From Sunxiuqinia elliptica (lineage in GTDB: Bacteria; Bacteroidota; Bacteroidia; Bacteroidales; Prolixibacteraceae): a stretch of DNA of 64,000 bases. The stretch is from the NCBI RefSeq assembly GCF_900113005.1, contig NZ_FONW01000015.1, positions 30,763 through 94,762 of the forward strand, read 5' to 3'. The position numbers and the translations under genes are program-made. Positions 37,530 through 45,987 of the stretch are shown piece after piece. The notes beneath the pieces were generated by a model. That model did not search any database. It had not been told where the DNA came from and saw only the letters and a list, made by a program, of their open reading frames with translations. Position 1 is the stretch's first letter, and each line of letters starts with the position of its first letter.

Positions 37530-38633
37530 ATGGATATTGTGCGCCCAACCCTGGTACTGGACAAGGAAGTTTGCTTAAGAAACATCAAACGAATGGCCGA
37601 TAAAGCCAAAGCCAAAAACTTATTCTTCAGGCCTCATTTTAAAACCCACCAATCGGCCGAAATCGGGGAATGGTTCCGTGATGTTGGCGTTACTGCAATC
37701 ACCGTATCCTCCGTTCACATGGCCAACTATTTTGCTCAACATGGCTGGAAAGACATTACCATTGCACTTCCGGTAAATCCATTAGAGATCAATGACATTA
37801 ATTCACTGGCCAACAAAATTAACCTCAACCTGCTTGTTGAAAACAGGGATACAATGATCCAACTGGACAAGTTCATCAAATCACCGGTTGGGATCTTCAT
37901 TGAAATCGATACTGGTTATAACCGAACTGGAATTATGGCCAGTAAGACCAACCAGATTGATGCCATTCTAAAAATCTGTTCGCAAAATCCCAACCTTCAA
38001 TTTAAAGGTTTTCTGACACATGCCGGACACACTTACAAGACCAAAACGAAGCACGAGATTTTCAACATTCATTTTGATGCACTCCTAAAAATGCGAGGGT
38101 TAAAAAGCCGGTATCGTAAGGATTGGCCCGACCTGATTGTTTCATTAGGGGACACACCTTCGGCAAGCATTTGTGAAAACTTTGACGGAGTGGATGAACT
38201 CCGCCCCGGTAACTTCGTATTTTACGACCTAATGCAGCATAAGCTTGGCAGCTGTTCGTTCGAGGATATTGCCATACGACTTGTCTGCCCGGTTATTGCC
38301 AAGCATGGCTCGCGCAACGAGGTTACCATTTATGGTGGAGCCATTCATATTTCGAAAGACTCGATTGTAAATATTGACGGAAAAAACCTCTACGGGAAAA
38401 TTGTTGTTCGGGAAGGTAAAGAGAAGATTCTGTTGGATGAGAAAAACTACCTGTGCGACATGTCGCAAGAGCATGGTATTTTAAAGATTACTTTCCGGGA
38501 TTTTCATCGATTTAATGTAGGAGACTTGGTCGAAATCATTCCTGTACACAGTTGTCTAACCGTTAACCTGATGGGAAATTACCATACCACTGAAGGAGAA
38601 CAACTAAGCACTATACGGAAAGCTGATTTCTAA
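37530..38633 (+). CDS. D-threonine aldolase/alanine racemase-fold PLP enzyme
   Basis: The 367-residue protein starts at the ATG at 37530; an upstream in-frame ATG at 37488 adds 14 residues without homology. The N-terminal barrel begins RPTLVLDKEVCLRNIKRMAD. It then has RPHFKTHQSAEIGEW, whose Lys in FKTH is the PLP-binding lysine of the D-TA family, IEIDTGYNRTGI and LRPGNFVFYDLMQ near the active site. The C-terminal VHSCLTVNL is typical of the metal-binding H-x-C region. Members cleave D-threonine or related D-3-hydroxy amino acids with PLP and a divalent metal. Its 3' end overlaps the convergent terpene cyclase gene by 23 bp. Confidence 0.88.
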   Translation: MDIVRPTLVLDKEVCLRNIKRMADKAKAKNLFFRPHFKTHQSAEIGEWFRDVGVTAITVSSVHMANYFAQHGWKDITIALPVNPLEINDINSLANKINLNLLVENRDTMIQLDKFIKSPVGIFIEIDTGYNRTGIMASKTNQIDAILKICSQNPNLQFKGFLTHAGHTYKTKTKHEIFNIHFDALLKMRGLKSRYRKDWPDLIVSLGDTPSASICENFDGVDELRPGNFVFYDLMQHKLGSCSFEDIAIRLVCPVIAKHGSRNEVTIYGGAIHISKDSIVNIDGKNLYGKIVVREGKEKILLDEKNYLCDMSQEHGILKITFRDFHRFNVGDLVEIIPVHSCLTVNLMGNYHTTEGEQLSTIRKADF

Positions 38634-40422
38634 GCTCCAACAAACGCGACAAAGCTTCCAGATAAGCAGTCAACGGATACATCTGCTCATCATACCACAG
38701 CGATGCAAAATAAAGTCCAATTGGACTTGCTTTCAAGCCTTGTTGCTGGTAGTAGGTATCCATCCATTCCACCCCGCGCTTAACATGCAAACGCCACTCA
38801 CTGCCAGCCAAAGCCGCTACGGCCAGTGCCGTCTCTTCCAACGAACCAGGACACCCCTTTTGTCCGCCCCAACTACCATCTTCATTTTGTGCTCCACCTA
38901 AATAACGAATACCTGAATGCATCAGCTGCTCCAACAGCAAACGCTCATCATCTTTTAACCATCTGTGCTGACTCATATCCTTCAGGTAAGTAATAACACG
39001 CGCTGTTCCATACACGGGGTTGGCATGTTCGTCCACCTGCTGATTACCAAACCACAAAGGCAACCAACTACCATCCTCTCGTTGATGTTTGCGAAGATAC
39101 TGCAATGCCCGTTGGCAAAAACGCTTGTCCTTTTTGGCGGCCTGTGTCGATAGGACATCGCCATAAGTTTCAATACAAGTTGAAACAGCCAGCAAAGCAT
39201 GCCCGGTTAAATCCGCACAACTCTGATCGAATGGCAATTTTCCCCACCCTTTAGAGAAAGTTGGCATTCCACCGTCCCGGTTTTGCAATTGGACCAGCCA
39301 CTCAGCTGCTGCCAATACTTCCGCCTGCACCTTTTCTTTATCTTGCAAGCGCAACAAGGCGAGCACCGCTCCAGGAGTATCATCTCCGTCAGGAACAGAG
39401 CCAGAAAAGTTTGTCCACCCCCACCCTCCCGGACGACTTCCGTTGAATGGATGTATTTCTTTATTTTGAATGCATTTAAAGTGGTCTACAATGGCTTCCT
39501 GTTCTTCTTTGGCAAGCACTTCCTTCACGTTCGATCGTAACGATTTAACCGATAAAGAGGTCACCCAGGTTGAAAGATCAATATCGATTGGCCAGCTTCC
39601 ATCCTCTCGTTGTGTGCGGCACAAAAACTGAATTCCTTGCTCAACAACTTCCTCATCCGCATAACCAGCCTCAACCAAACTTAAACAAACAAAAGCAGTC
39701 AATGGCATGGCTTCCAAAAAGCCACCACTTGCAGGCATCAACCGCCGCAACAAGTTTAGTGCAGGTCTTATCGCCCACTCACGCCCCATCCGACTCAGCA
39801 TATTGGAAGGTTTCTTTTTATACACCACAATACCAACTGCAATTAATGCAGGAATGGCATAACTCACCACGCTCAGGTTAAGCAGATGATAAAACCGTCG
39901 GGGAACCAAGGCCAACTCAAATGGCAATTGCGGAATCGCCCGAAAAGCTTCCGGACCGGGAATTCCACAGAGCCCACACATGGTAAGAATTGGCACTGAA
40001 AAGGTATAATCTTTCTGGTAATGTTGTAAAATGGCTTTGGTAACCTGCCCCGTAGAAATATCAATATCGTGACACTTCAAATAGGTTTCTATTTTGTGCT
40101 GAAGAGAAGCTAAGTCCGCGTCATTTTTTGCATACAAATTAATGGCAGCGTAAACCAGCAAACTTGTGCTAACATTTCCTTTACTCTCCGGAGTATCCCC
40201 AAAACTTCCATCTTGGTTGATGTTCCGCTTCAGCCAACTCAAGCCTTTAGCAATCGCTTGCTGATGTTTGGACTCGTTGTGAAAATGCAAAGCAGCAATC
40301 GCTACAGCTACCCCCAAAGCACTGGAAGATAAACGCCCCTCCCAGTATCCTTTCTCATTGTACCGGGTTCTAAGAATTGCCGTCAGTTCATCGTAGCGTC
40401 TTTCTAGCTGATCGTATTTCAT
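38611..40422 (-). CDS. Squalene-hopene-cyclase-like class II terpene cyclase
   Basis: The 603-residue protein is close in length to squalene-hopene cyclases (about 630) and shows alpha/alpha-toroid repeats with QW-type motifs: QREDGSWP (271-278), QNRDGGMP, QREDGSWL and QNEDGSWGG. The central RPGGWGWTNFSGSVPDGDDT carries DxDD (D345-G-D-D348) in the SHC position. In this family that motif protonates the substrate. The C-terminal GSLEETALAVAALAG corresponds to the SHC helix that usually reads TPSQTAWALMAL, so the cavity probably differs. A hydrophobic stretch near 184-201 may anchor it to membrane. It is the last gene of a five-gene operon. The product is unknown. Confidence 0.88.
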   Translation of the reverse strand: MKYDQLERRYDELTAILRTRYNEKGYWEGRLSSSALGVAVAIAALHFHNESKHQQAIAKGLSWLKRNINQDGSFGDTPESKGNVSTSLLVYAAINLYAKNDADLASLQHKIETYLKCHDIDISTGQVTKAILQHYQKDYTFSVPILTMCGLCGIPGPEAFRAIPQLPFELALVPRRFYHLLNLSVVSYAIPALIAVGIVVYKKKPSNMLSRMGREWAIRPALNLLRRLMPASGGFLEAMPLTAFVCLSLVEAGYADEEVVEQGIQFLCRTQREDGSWPIDIDLSTWVTSLSVKSLRSNVKEVLAKEEQEAIVDHFKCIQNKEIHPFNGSRPGGWGWTNFSGSVPDGDDTPGAVLALLRLQDKEKVQAEVLAAAEWLVQLQNRDGGMPTFSKGWGKLPFDQSCADLTGHALLAVSTCIETYGDVLSTQAAKKDKRFCQRALQYLRKHQREDGSWLPLWFGNQQVDEHANPVYGTARVITYLKDMSQHRWLKDDERLLLEQLMHSGIRYLGGAQNEDGSWGGQKGCPGSLEETALAVAALAGSEWRLHVKRGVEWMDTYYQQQGLKASPIGLYFASLWYDEQMYPLTAYLEALSRLLELRNQLSV

Positions 40423-40435
40423 AACAGTCCATTTG

Positions 40436-41284
40436 TTAGTTCAATATTGTTTCTTCTGAATCCAATATGCATCCTAAAGCCAATAAGCCATAGAACGTGT
40501 ATTCCAAATCCCGGGTCTCATCACCATCGCCCGATAGAAATGCTCCTTTCTCATAATTCGCCTGAATAAAATTCAAACTTCCGGGAGTTAGCAACCGCAA
40601 TTCAGCTTCCGCCTCACGAAGCGCAAAAAGTGCGACTCCTGTGGATAGTAAATCACTGGAGATTCCATTTTCGAACGCTTTAAATCCATGCTCCCCATCC
40701 CAATAATTCATTAAACGCGCTTGCATTCGATTGGTTTTAAGCCCTACTTGGCTGGATGCAACCAGCCAAGCCGCCACCAAGCTACAAGGAGCTCCGGAAG
40801 GAATACGGTACAAGCCAATCAGTGATTGAAATATCCGATACCACTTTCTTCGATAGCCGTATCGCGCATCAAAAACCAAAAGGAATAGAAAAAGCTGGTA
40901 CGAAAAATTGACCGGATAATCGCGTCGAAAAAGCTGTCTAAAAAAATTCAAGCCTCCTTGATCGGCTAAATTCAATCCCCTTCGCAACAACATCAACGAA
41001 TAGCGATCAACCAAGTTGAGCTCTTCCTCTTGCTGCAAAATAAAGTTTTGAAGTGCTTCCAACTGTTGTTCCAAGCCTGCAGCCTTTGCCAGCCAAAAGC
41101 CAAACAGCGAATAATATAAATCTTCCTGTTCGCCACGGTCTTTAAAACCACCACTTGACTGCTGCTGATCCTCGATAAAGGCGATAACTTCCTCCCGGCT
41201 TTCCTGATCTAAAGCAAGTAGCCCAACTTTCACATAACGAATAAATCGTTGGTAAATGGGAAGGTATTCGGAGTGGTTATTCAT
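40436..41284 (-). CDS. Prenyltransferase/terpene-cyclase-fold accessory protein
   Basis: The 282-residue protein looks like a single alpha/alpha-toroid domain: an N-terminal QQQSSGGFKDRGEQEDLYYS repeat resembling prenyltransferase beta subunits, and a C-terminal GAFLSGDGDETRDLEYTFYG repeat. It has no DxDD in the protonating position and no clear zinc-ligand set of protein prenyltransferases. It could be a non-catalytic partner of the cyclase, or an enzyme for an intermediate. It lies 13 bp upstream of the cyclase gene and 6 bp after the prenyl synthase fusion gene. Function is not assignable from sequence alone. Confidence 0.6.
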   Translation of the reverse strand: MNNHSEYLPIYQRFIRYVKVGLLALDQESREEVIAFIEDQQQSSGGFKDRGEQEDLYYSLFGFWLAKAAGLEQQLEALQNFILQQEEELNLVDRYSLMLLRRGLNLADQGGLNFFRQLFRRDYPVNFSYQLFLFLLVFDARYGYRRKWYRIFQSLIGLYRIPSGAPCSLVAAWLVASSQVGLKTNRMQARLMNYWDGEHGFKAFENGISSDLLSTGVALFALREAEAELRLLTPGSLNFIQANYEKGAFLSGDGDETRDLEYTFYGLLALGCILDSEETILN

Positions 41285-41290
41285 GCTTTG

Positions 41291-42841
41291 CTAAAAGATT
41301 TTTCCCATCACCCCATACAGGCTTAACCTCAACTTCAAATTTTGTAAGCGATCCAATTCATGATAACACTTATTCACATAGAGTTCTAAAAACGCTTCGG
41401 CATGCTTATCAACTTCCTTGTTAATAAGTAGCTGATGAACAATCTCAGGCTTACCATTAGAAGCATACTCCGGATGATTTTCCCGAAGCAAGGCCATCAA
41501 GAAAGGGAAATGATGCAAGTGTTCCTGCTGATTTGCGTCACGAAACTCATTCAGGTCGTCCCGAATTTGATATGCAATACCAAACCAGTCAGCAAATTGT
41601 CTCAAGGTCTTTTGGTCTTCTTGGGAAGCTCCACCATTGATTGCCCCTAAAAGCAGTGCAACTTTCACTGCTTCACCGGTTTTCTGAATAAAGATGGTCA
41701 GCAACTCATCCACCGAAAACTGATAATTCTGCTTTTCCAGTGCCAAATCCGCTCCCTGCCCAACAGCCAGGGTCAAGTGAGAATTAGCGACGATCTTCAA
41801 TGATTCGCTCAGCACGAATGGAGCGACCTTTAAGTCGGCTAATAACTGATAGCCTTTTCCTACCAAATAATCGCCTACATTAATGGCGATCGGCGTACCA
41901 TGTGTTTTATGTAGATTCTTCTGCTCGTAGCGGAAATCATCATCATCTTCTATATCATCATGAATTAGCGAAGCTTTATGAAAACACTCGATAATTAATG
42001 CCAGTCTTGCTTGAATATCATCATCCGGATTTGACGCATAAGATCGATAGGCTAAAACAGTCAAAAGCGGGCGGATACGCTGTCCTCCGCGCATAAGCAT
42101 TTCTTTGGCTAAAACAGATGTTTCATCCTGATTCTGAAAAAAGTGCTGTAAGGTATAGTCCGAAAAATAATCCTGCACCTGATCTTTTAATAACGAAACG
42201 GACAAAGGGGTTTTCTCCGGCTTTCGGTTCAGTTGATGCATCTCTTCAAAGAGCCAACCATAATCCAGCTGCGTATTCTCACACCCGTCATCCAGCAAAG
42301 GCAAGCCCAACACAGGAACTGCAGCACGCGATACCGGCTCGAACGAACGCTGTAGAACAGGCATGCAACTCACTCCAATCACGGCATCGATCGCTCCTTC
42401 CTCAACCAAGCCAACAGCAACGGTTGTTCCTTCGGCCACCAAAGTAGTGTATCCCAACGCTTCTGCTTTACTCAGCACCGACTCAATCTGGCAGCCTTTA
42501 CATCCTGCACACAGCAAGCCCAACTCATCCATTTCACCTTGGCATGAATTGGCATTTTTTAAACACTGAGGCAAGAGCAATAAGCGGCGTTCAAATGGTG
42601 TTGCTGCAACCACCTCACGCCAAATTTCATTTCCAGCCAACACAATAACAAAATCCAGGTAAACCTCATCAACCCCGAGCTGCTGAATTAACTCCAAAGC
42701 CAACTCCTGCAAGCGATCGAAATCGACCGGAGGCTGCAACTGCTTTTGCGCAACCAACTGTTCAATTTCCTTTCGCAGCAAACTACGAAGCCGCACATCC
42801 TTTGGGACCTTTAATAGTCGTTGTGTATTAATCATGCTCAT
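41291..42841 (-). CDS. DUF116-polyprenyl diphosphate synthase fusion
   Basis: The 516-residue protein joins two families. Residues about 60-205 match DUF116: LLLLPQCLKNANSC, then LLCAGCKGCQIESVLSKAEA, IDAVIGVSCMPVL and LDDGCENTQLDYG, holding Cys93, 100, 111, 114, 117, 159 and 187, which could bind iron-sulfur clusters. Residues about 215-516 are a trans-prenyl diphosphate synthase with GGQRIRP (252-258), the first Asp-rich motif LIHDDIEDDDD (DDxxD at 295-299) and a second motif DDLNE (428-432) where the usual last Asp is Glu. Small Ser/Ala residues sit 4 and 5 positions before the first motif, which suggests a product longer than C15. It overlaps the radical SAM gene by 1 bp. Confidence 0.85.
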   Translation of the reverse strand: MSMINTQRLLKVPKDVRLRSLLRKEIEQLVAQKQLQPPVDFDRLQELALELIQQLGVDEVYLDFVIVLAGNEIWREVVAATPFERRLLLLPQCLKNANSCQGEMDELGLLCAGCKGCQIESVLSKAEALGYTTLVAEGTTVAVGLVEEGAIDAVIGVSCMPVLQRSFEPVSRAAVPVLGLPLLDDGCENTQLDYGWLFEEMHQLNRKPEKTPLSVSLLKDQVQDYFSDYTLQHFFQNQDETSVLAKEMLMRGGQRIRPLLTVLAYRSYASNPDDDIQARLALIIECFHKASLIHDDIEDDDDFRYEQKNLHKTHGTPIAINVGDYLVGKGYQLLADLKVAPFVLSESLKIVANSHLTLAVGQGADLALEKQNYQFSVDELLTIFIQKTGEAVKVALLLGAINGGASQEDQKTLRQFADWFGIAYQIRDDLNEFRDANQQEHLHHFPFLMALLRENHPEYASNGKPEIVHQLLINKEVDKHAEAFLELYVNKCYHELDRLQNLKLRLSLYGVMGKIF

Positions 42842-44016
42842 TATCCATAGGCGCCTAATCCAAAGAAGGCGCGTTTTTTAGCAAATCGGTAAATCCAACT
42901 CGTTTCCGGAATCGGCTCCCCGGCACCATGACTGCAAACCGGGGCCATCGCCCGCAAACGCTCAGCTTCATTGCCCCGCCCAGACGTATCTAAAGCTCCA
43001 TACTTCTCGGTAAAATCAACCAACCACTGGGGATCTTCCATAATGATGCATCCCGATGTTTTTGCCGGAATAGCTGTCTTCAAATCTTTCAAGAAAGCAG
43101 AGTCCCGATAAATATCAGCTAATGGTTGGTTTCCAACACGATCAGTCGCAAACTGAATAACCGGACAAGGCTCAATGTAGCCCGATGCATTGATATGATG
43201 ACTCAAGCCCGATGCAGCCGGACACAAGCCTTTTCCTTTTTCATCCCAGTAAGCATCAATAATCATGAGCTTATATTTTGAGCGTGCATCCACCATATGT
43301 TGCCGCAGCTGTTGAATTTCATCCAGGCTTAAGCTTAACTCTGCTGTAGCATTTTCGCCTACCGGCCGATAAATGTAATACCACAAATAGCTCACTCCTT
43401 TTTGAATCAGCGAATGAATGAAATCCGGAGAAAGTGCCAATTCCAAGTTCGACTTGCACACGCTCATGGCGACTCCTGTCACCAAACCCGCTTGCGTTGC
43501 CACATCAATCGCCTGTTGTGTTTTGCGATAAACCTGTTTCCCCCCACGACGAATATCGGCCACCTGCTCATCCCCTTCAAAACTAATCAGCGGGCTAACG
43601 TTAGCACACTTCCGAAGTCTATCGGCAGTAGCCGCATCCAGCAAGGTGCCATTCGTAAACAACTGAAAATAACAATCTCGGTGCTTTTCAAAAACCTCGA
43701 ACAAGGGCTTGTACAAAAGCGGCTCTCCGCCCAAGATACCAAAGAAATATGATCCTTGAGCTTTGGTCTCTGTTATGATTTGATCCAGTTGCTCCATACT
43801 CAACCGGCTGTTTTTCTTCTTACCAGTCACCCAGCATCCCTGACAATTTAAATTACAGTCATCCGTCACCGAAATAAAGTGAAAAGCCGGAAAGAACTCC
43901 CCCCGATTCAATCGTTTCTGAAAACGATTAAAACTAAGGGTTCCCTTAATTCCCAGATTGTACACAAACTTGTACAAACACTTCTTATCTGTTTTAAATA
44001 ACAATTGCTTCAACAT
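42841..44016 (-). CDS. Radical SAM enzyme of the terpene operon
   Basis: The 391-residue protein has the canonical CxxxCxxC cluster motif in SVTDDCNLNCQGCW (Cys54, 58, 61), which binds the [4Fe-4S] cluster that reduces SAM, followed by GILGGEPLL (about 93-101). The C-terminal part has further Cys (GLCPAASG, IEPCPVI, TSGCIIM) that could ligate an auxiliary cluster, as in SPASM-type enzymes. Hopanoid pathways use the radical SAM protein HpnH, but the segment after the cluster motif differs and I cannot claim orthology. It lies 3 bp after the ferredoxin gene and overlaps the DUF116 fusion by 1 bp. The substrate may be the terpenoid made by the operon. Confidence 0.85.
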   Translation of the reverse strand: MLKQLLFKTDKKCLYKFVYNLGIKGTLSFNRFQKRLNRGEFFPAFHFISVTDDCNLNCQGCWVTGKKKNSRLSMEQLDQIITETKAQGSYFFGILGGEPLLYKPLFEVFEKHRDCYFQLFTNGTLLDAATADRLRKCANVSPLISFEGDEQVADIRRGGKQVYRKTQQAIDVATQAGLVTGVAMSVCKSNLELALSPDFIHSLIQKGVSYLWYYIYRPVGENATAELSLSLDEIQQLRQHMVDARSKYKLMIIDAYWDEKGKGLCPAASGLSHHINASGYIEPCPVIQFATDRVGNQPLADIYRDSAFLKDLKTAIPAKTSGCIIMEDPQWLVDFTEKYGALDTSGRGNEAERLRAMAPVCSHGAGEPIPETSWIYRFAKKRAFFGLGAYG

Positions 44017-44019
44017 GAA

Positions 44020-44799
44020 TCATTCTTCCTTTCTGCTGGATTGTTTCAACGCTTCCAATGCTTTTCGTCTCTCTTCTTCCGCTAGTTGAACCACTCCCTC
44101 TCGAAAAATTGATTTTCGGTTTTGGTTACGTTCATTCAACAAGACAAACAAACCTCCTTTTTTCTCCGGTACCTGAACAGCACGTGTTGGTTCTGCTCCT
44201 GCCAAAGGTGTTTTCTCGGCTAAGCGCGGAAAAATAATCGCAGAAGCAGGACAGGTTCTTCCACAAGCCGGGCAGTTATTTTTGCAGGCCAATGGATTAA
44301 TTACCTTCAGGCTTTTCCGGTTATAACTATACACCCCGAACAAACAAAAACGGGCGCATTGCCCACACAAAGTACAACGCGACTCATCAATAACCGGAAA
44401 CCAAGCTGGCACCTTTAAATCAGTATCTCGAACATGGTAATGAGCTTCCCCTGCAGTTAGGTCGTAATCTTCTTGCAATTTGTGTTCAATCTCAGCCGGC
44501 TCCAATTCTTTAAAATTCAGAACCGCCACATCATCCCAAGCAATTTTAGCCTGACGAAAGAGATTTTCAACAGCCCTTGGATAGCAGGCAACAATGATCT
44601 TCTTTTGATAATCTGCCATGATTGTTTGCAGCACCTCTTTCTCATTCACAGAAAAAGCACACAAATCATTTAGCTCAAAAACATCAACGGCCAACTGCTT
44701 AAAACAACTACTTAGTTGGTCTAACTTTTCTGAAGAAATTACACCAGCGCTACACCGGCAAAAGAGGATACAGGCAGGTTTTATCATGGTGTTAGTCAA
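44020..44799 (-). CDS. 2[4Fe-4S] ferredoxin-domain protein of the terpene operon
   Basis: The 259-residue protein starts with a Cys-containing segment (PACILFCRCSAGVISSEKL, Cys10, 14, 16) reminiscent of the N-terminal part of HdrA-like proteins. It then has a ferredoxin domain with two binding motifs, CTLCGQCARFC (Cys142, 145, 148, 152) and CKNNCPACGRTCP (Cys172, 176, 179, 183). The C-terminus is a charged tail. It probably feeds electrons to the radical SAM enzyme encoded 3 bp downstream. It is the first gene of the operon. Confidence 0.75.
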   Translation of the reverse strand: MTNTMIKPACILFCRCSAGVISSEKLDQLSSCFKQLAVDVFELNDLCAFSVNEKEVLQTIMADYQKKIIVACYPRAVENLFRQAKIAWDDVAVLNFKELEPAEIEHKLQEDYDLTAGEAHYHVRDTDLKVPAWFPVIDESRCTLCGQCARFCLFGVYSYNRKSLKVINPLACKNNCPACGRTCPASAIIFPRLAEKTPLAGAEPTRAVQVPEKKGGLFVLLNERNQNRKSIFREGVVQLAEEERRKALEALKQSSRKEE

Positions 44800-45010
44800 T
44801 TAGGCTAGCTAAATAAGTCAAAATCTGGTCAATTGAGAAATCGCAAACACACTTCTACGACAGCATTAACAAGTTTTTACACTTTTGTTTGCTTCAATTG
44901 CACCTACCCCCCTGAACCTCATAAAACAACCTCTCAATTCAATTCAGCTATTTTACAACATTTTTTCTTAATTCGATACAAAAAATACATGGGCAATCAC
45001 CCCTTCTGGT

Positions 45011-45018
45011 TAAATTTG
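45011..45018 (+). promoter_or_regulatory. -7 element of the TfoX-C gene
   Basis: TAAATTTG matches TAnnTTTG, 18 bp before the ATG at 45036. No -33 TTTG was found at the expected distance. Confidence 0.35.
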
Positions 45019-45035
45019 TAAAAAAACCACTTTTG

Positions 45036-45317
45036 ATGGAACAACTGGCCCAACTTCCGAACCTTGGAAAAACCATCGTCAACAAGCTCCATGAAGCAGG
45101 AATCGATACTCCCGACGAACTCAAATCTCTGGGAGCAGAACAAGCTTTCATCCGGCTTAAAACAATAGACACCACAGCTTGCTTCAGCATGCTTTGCGCC
45201 TTGGAAGGAGCTATTCAGGAAATACGCTGGCACCAACTATCGGCTGACCGAAAGCGCGAACTAAAAGCATTCTTTACGACCTTTTCAAACCAGCAATACT
45301 CCCATCCCAAGCCATGA
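45036..45317 (+). CDS. TfoX C-terminal domain protein
   Basis: The 93-residue protein matches the TfoX C-terminal helix-hairpin-helix-like domain: LPNLGKTIVNKLHEAGIDTP, ELKSLGAEQAFIRLK, CALEGAIQEIRWHQL. The start is the ATG at 45036, directly after an in-frame TTG. In proteobacteria TfoX/Sxy controls competence; here the N-terminal domain is absent, so the role is open. It overlaps the VOC gene by 4 bp. Confidence 0.85.
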   Translation: MEQLAQLPNLGKTIVNKLHEAGIDTPDELKSLGAEQAFIRLKTIDTTACFSMLCALEGAIQEIRWHQLSADRKRELKAFFTTFSNQQYSHPKP

Positions 45318-45760
45318 ACAAACCAAGCCAATCGTTATCTCCTCGTTTAAATATTGTTACCCTAGGTGTACAAGACCTGAACCGTTCCCGTACGTTTTAC
45401 AAAAATGCACTAGGCTGGATTCCCTCAACAGGAAGCGACGAGCAAATTGCCTTTTACAACCAGGCAGGAATCATCTTTGCTCTCTATCCCATCGTCCCTT
45501 TGGCTGAGGATGCCGCTTGCTCGCCTGAACGAAGTGGGTTTTCCGGGATTACCCTCGCAATCAATCTTCCAAACAAAACAGATGTCGATACACTCTTCGC
45601 TCAAATCATTGCCAATGGAGGAACTTCGCTGGTTAAACCTGTTGAAACATTTTGGGGAGGTTACCATTGTTACTTTGCCGATCCGGATGGCCATCATTGG
45701 GAGATTAGCTGGGCGCCATTTTGGGAACTCGACGAACAAGGAAACCTCCTTTGGGAATAG
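45314..45760 (+). CDS. VOC-superfamily (glyoxalase/dioxygenase-like) protein
   Basis: The 148-residue protein shows the first beta-alpha unit LNIVTLGVQDLNRSRTFYKN and the second-half strand GGYHCYFADPDGHHWEISWA with the metal-binding Glu. VOC proteins include glyoxalase I, bleomycin-resistance and extradiol dioxygenase types. The substrate is unknown. It is translationally coupled to the TfoX-C gene. Confidence 0.88.
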   Translation: MNKPSQSLSPRLNIVTLGVQDLNRSRTFYKNALGWIPSTGSDEQIAFYNQAGIIFALYPIVPLAEDAACSPERSGFSGITLAINLPNKTDVDTLFAQIIANGGTSLVKPVETFWGGYHCYFADPDGHHWEISWAPFWELDEQGNLLWE

Positions 45761-45987
45761 CTAGAATTCATATAAAATCGAATAGAAAAGAAGTCTTTTC
45801 TATGTAGACATAAAATAAATAATGCCCATTTTTCGTCTGAAATTATGATTCAACATTAAAAATCCATAACTTTTATCAAAATATTAAACACAAGCAATCT
45901 ACTACTAACCAACTAATTTAATCAAGACTATACACACTACCAGAATAATCAAAGCTTACAACATTTCTTAACCAAAAAACCTCACTT

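Noticed and set aside
38611..40422. Assigning the cyclase as a bona fide squalene-hopene cyclase (shc)
   Set aside because: DxDD and QW-like motifs match, but the C-terminal helix differs and no squalene synthase is near, so a gene symbol would overstate the evidence.
42841..44016. Naming the radical SAM enzyme HpnH
   Set aside because: Shared features are limited to CxxxCxxC and GGEPL, which are common to the superfamily.
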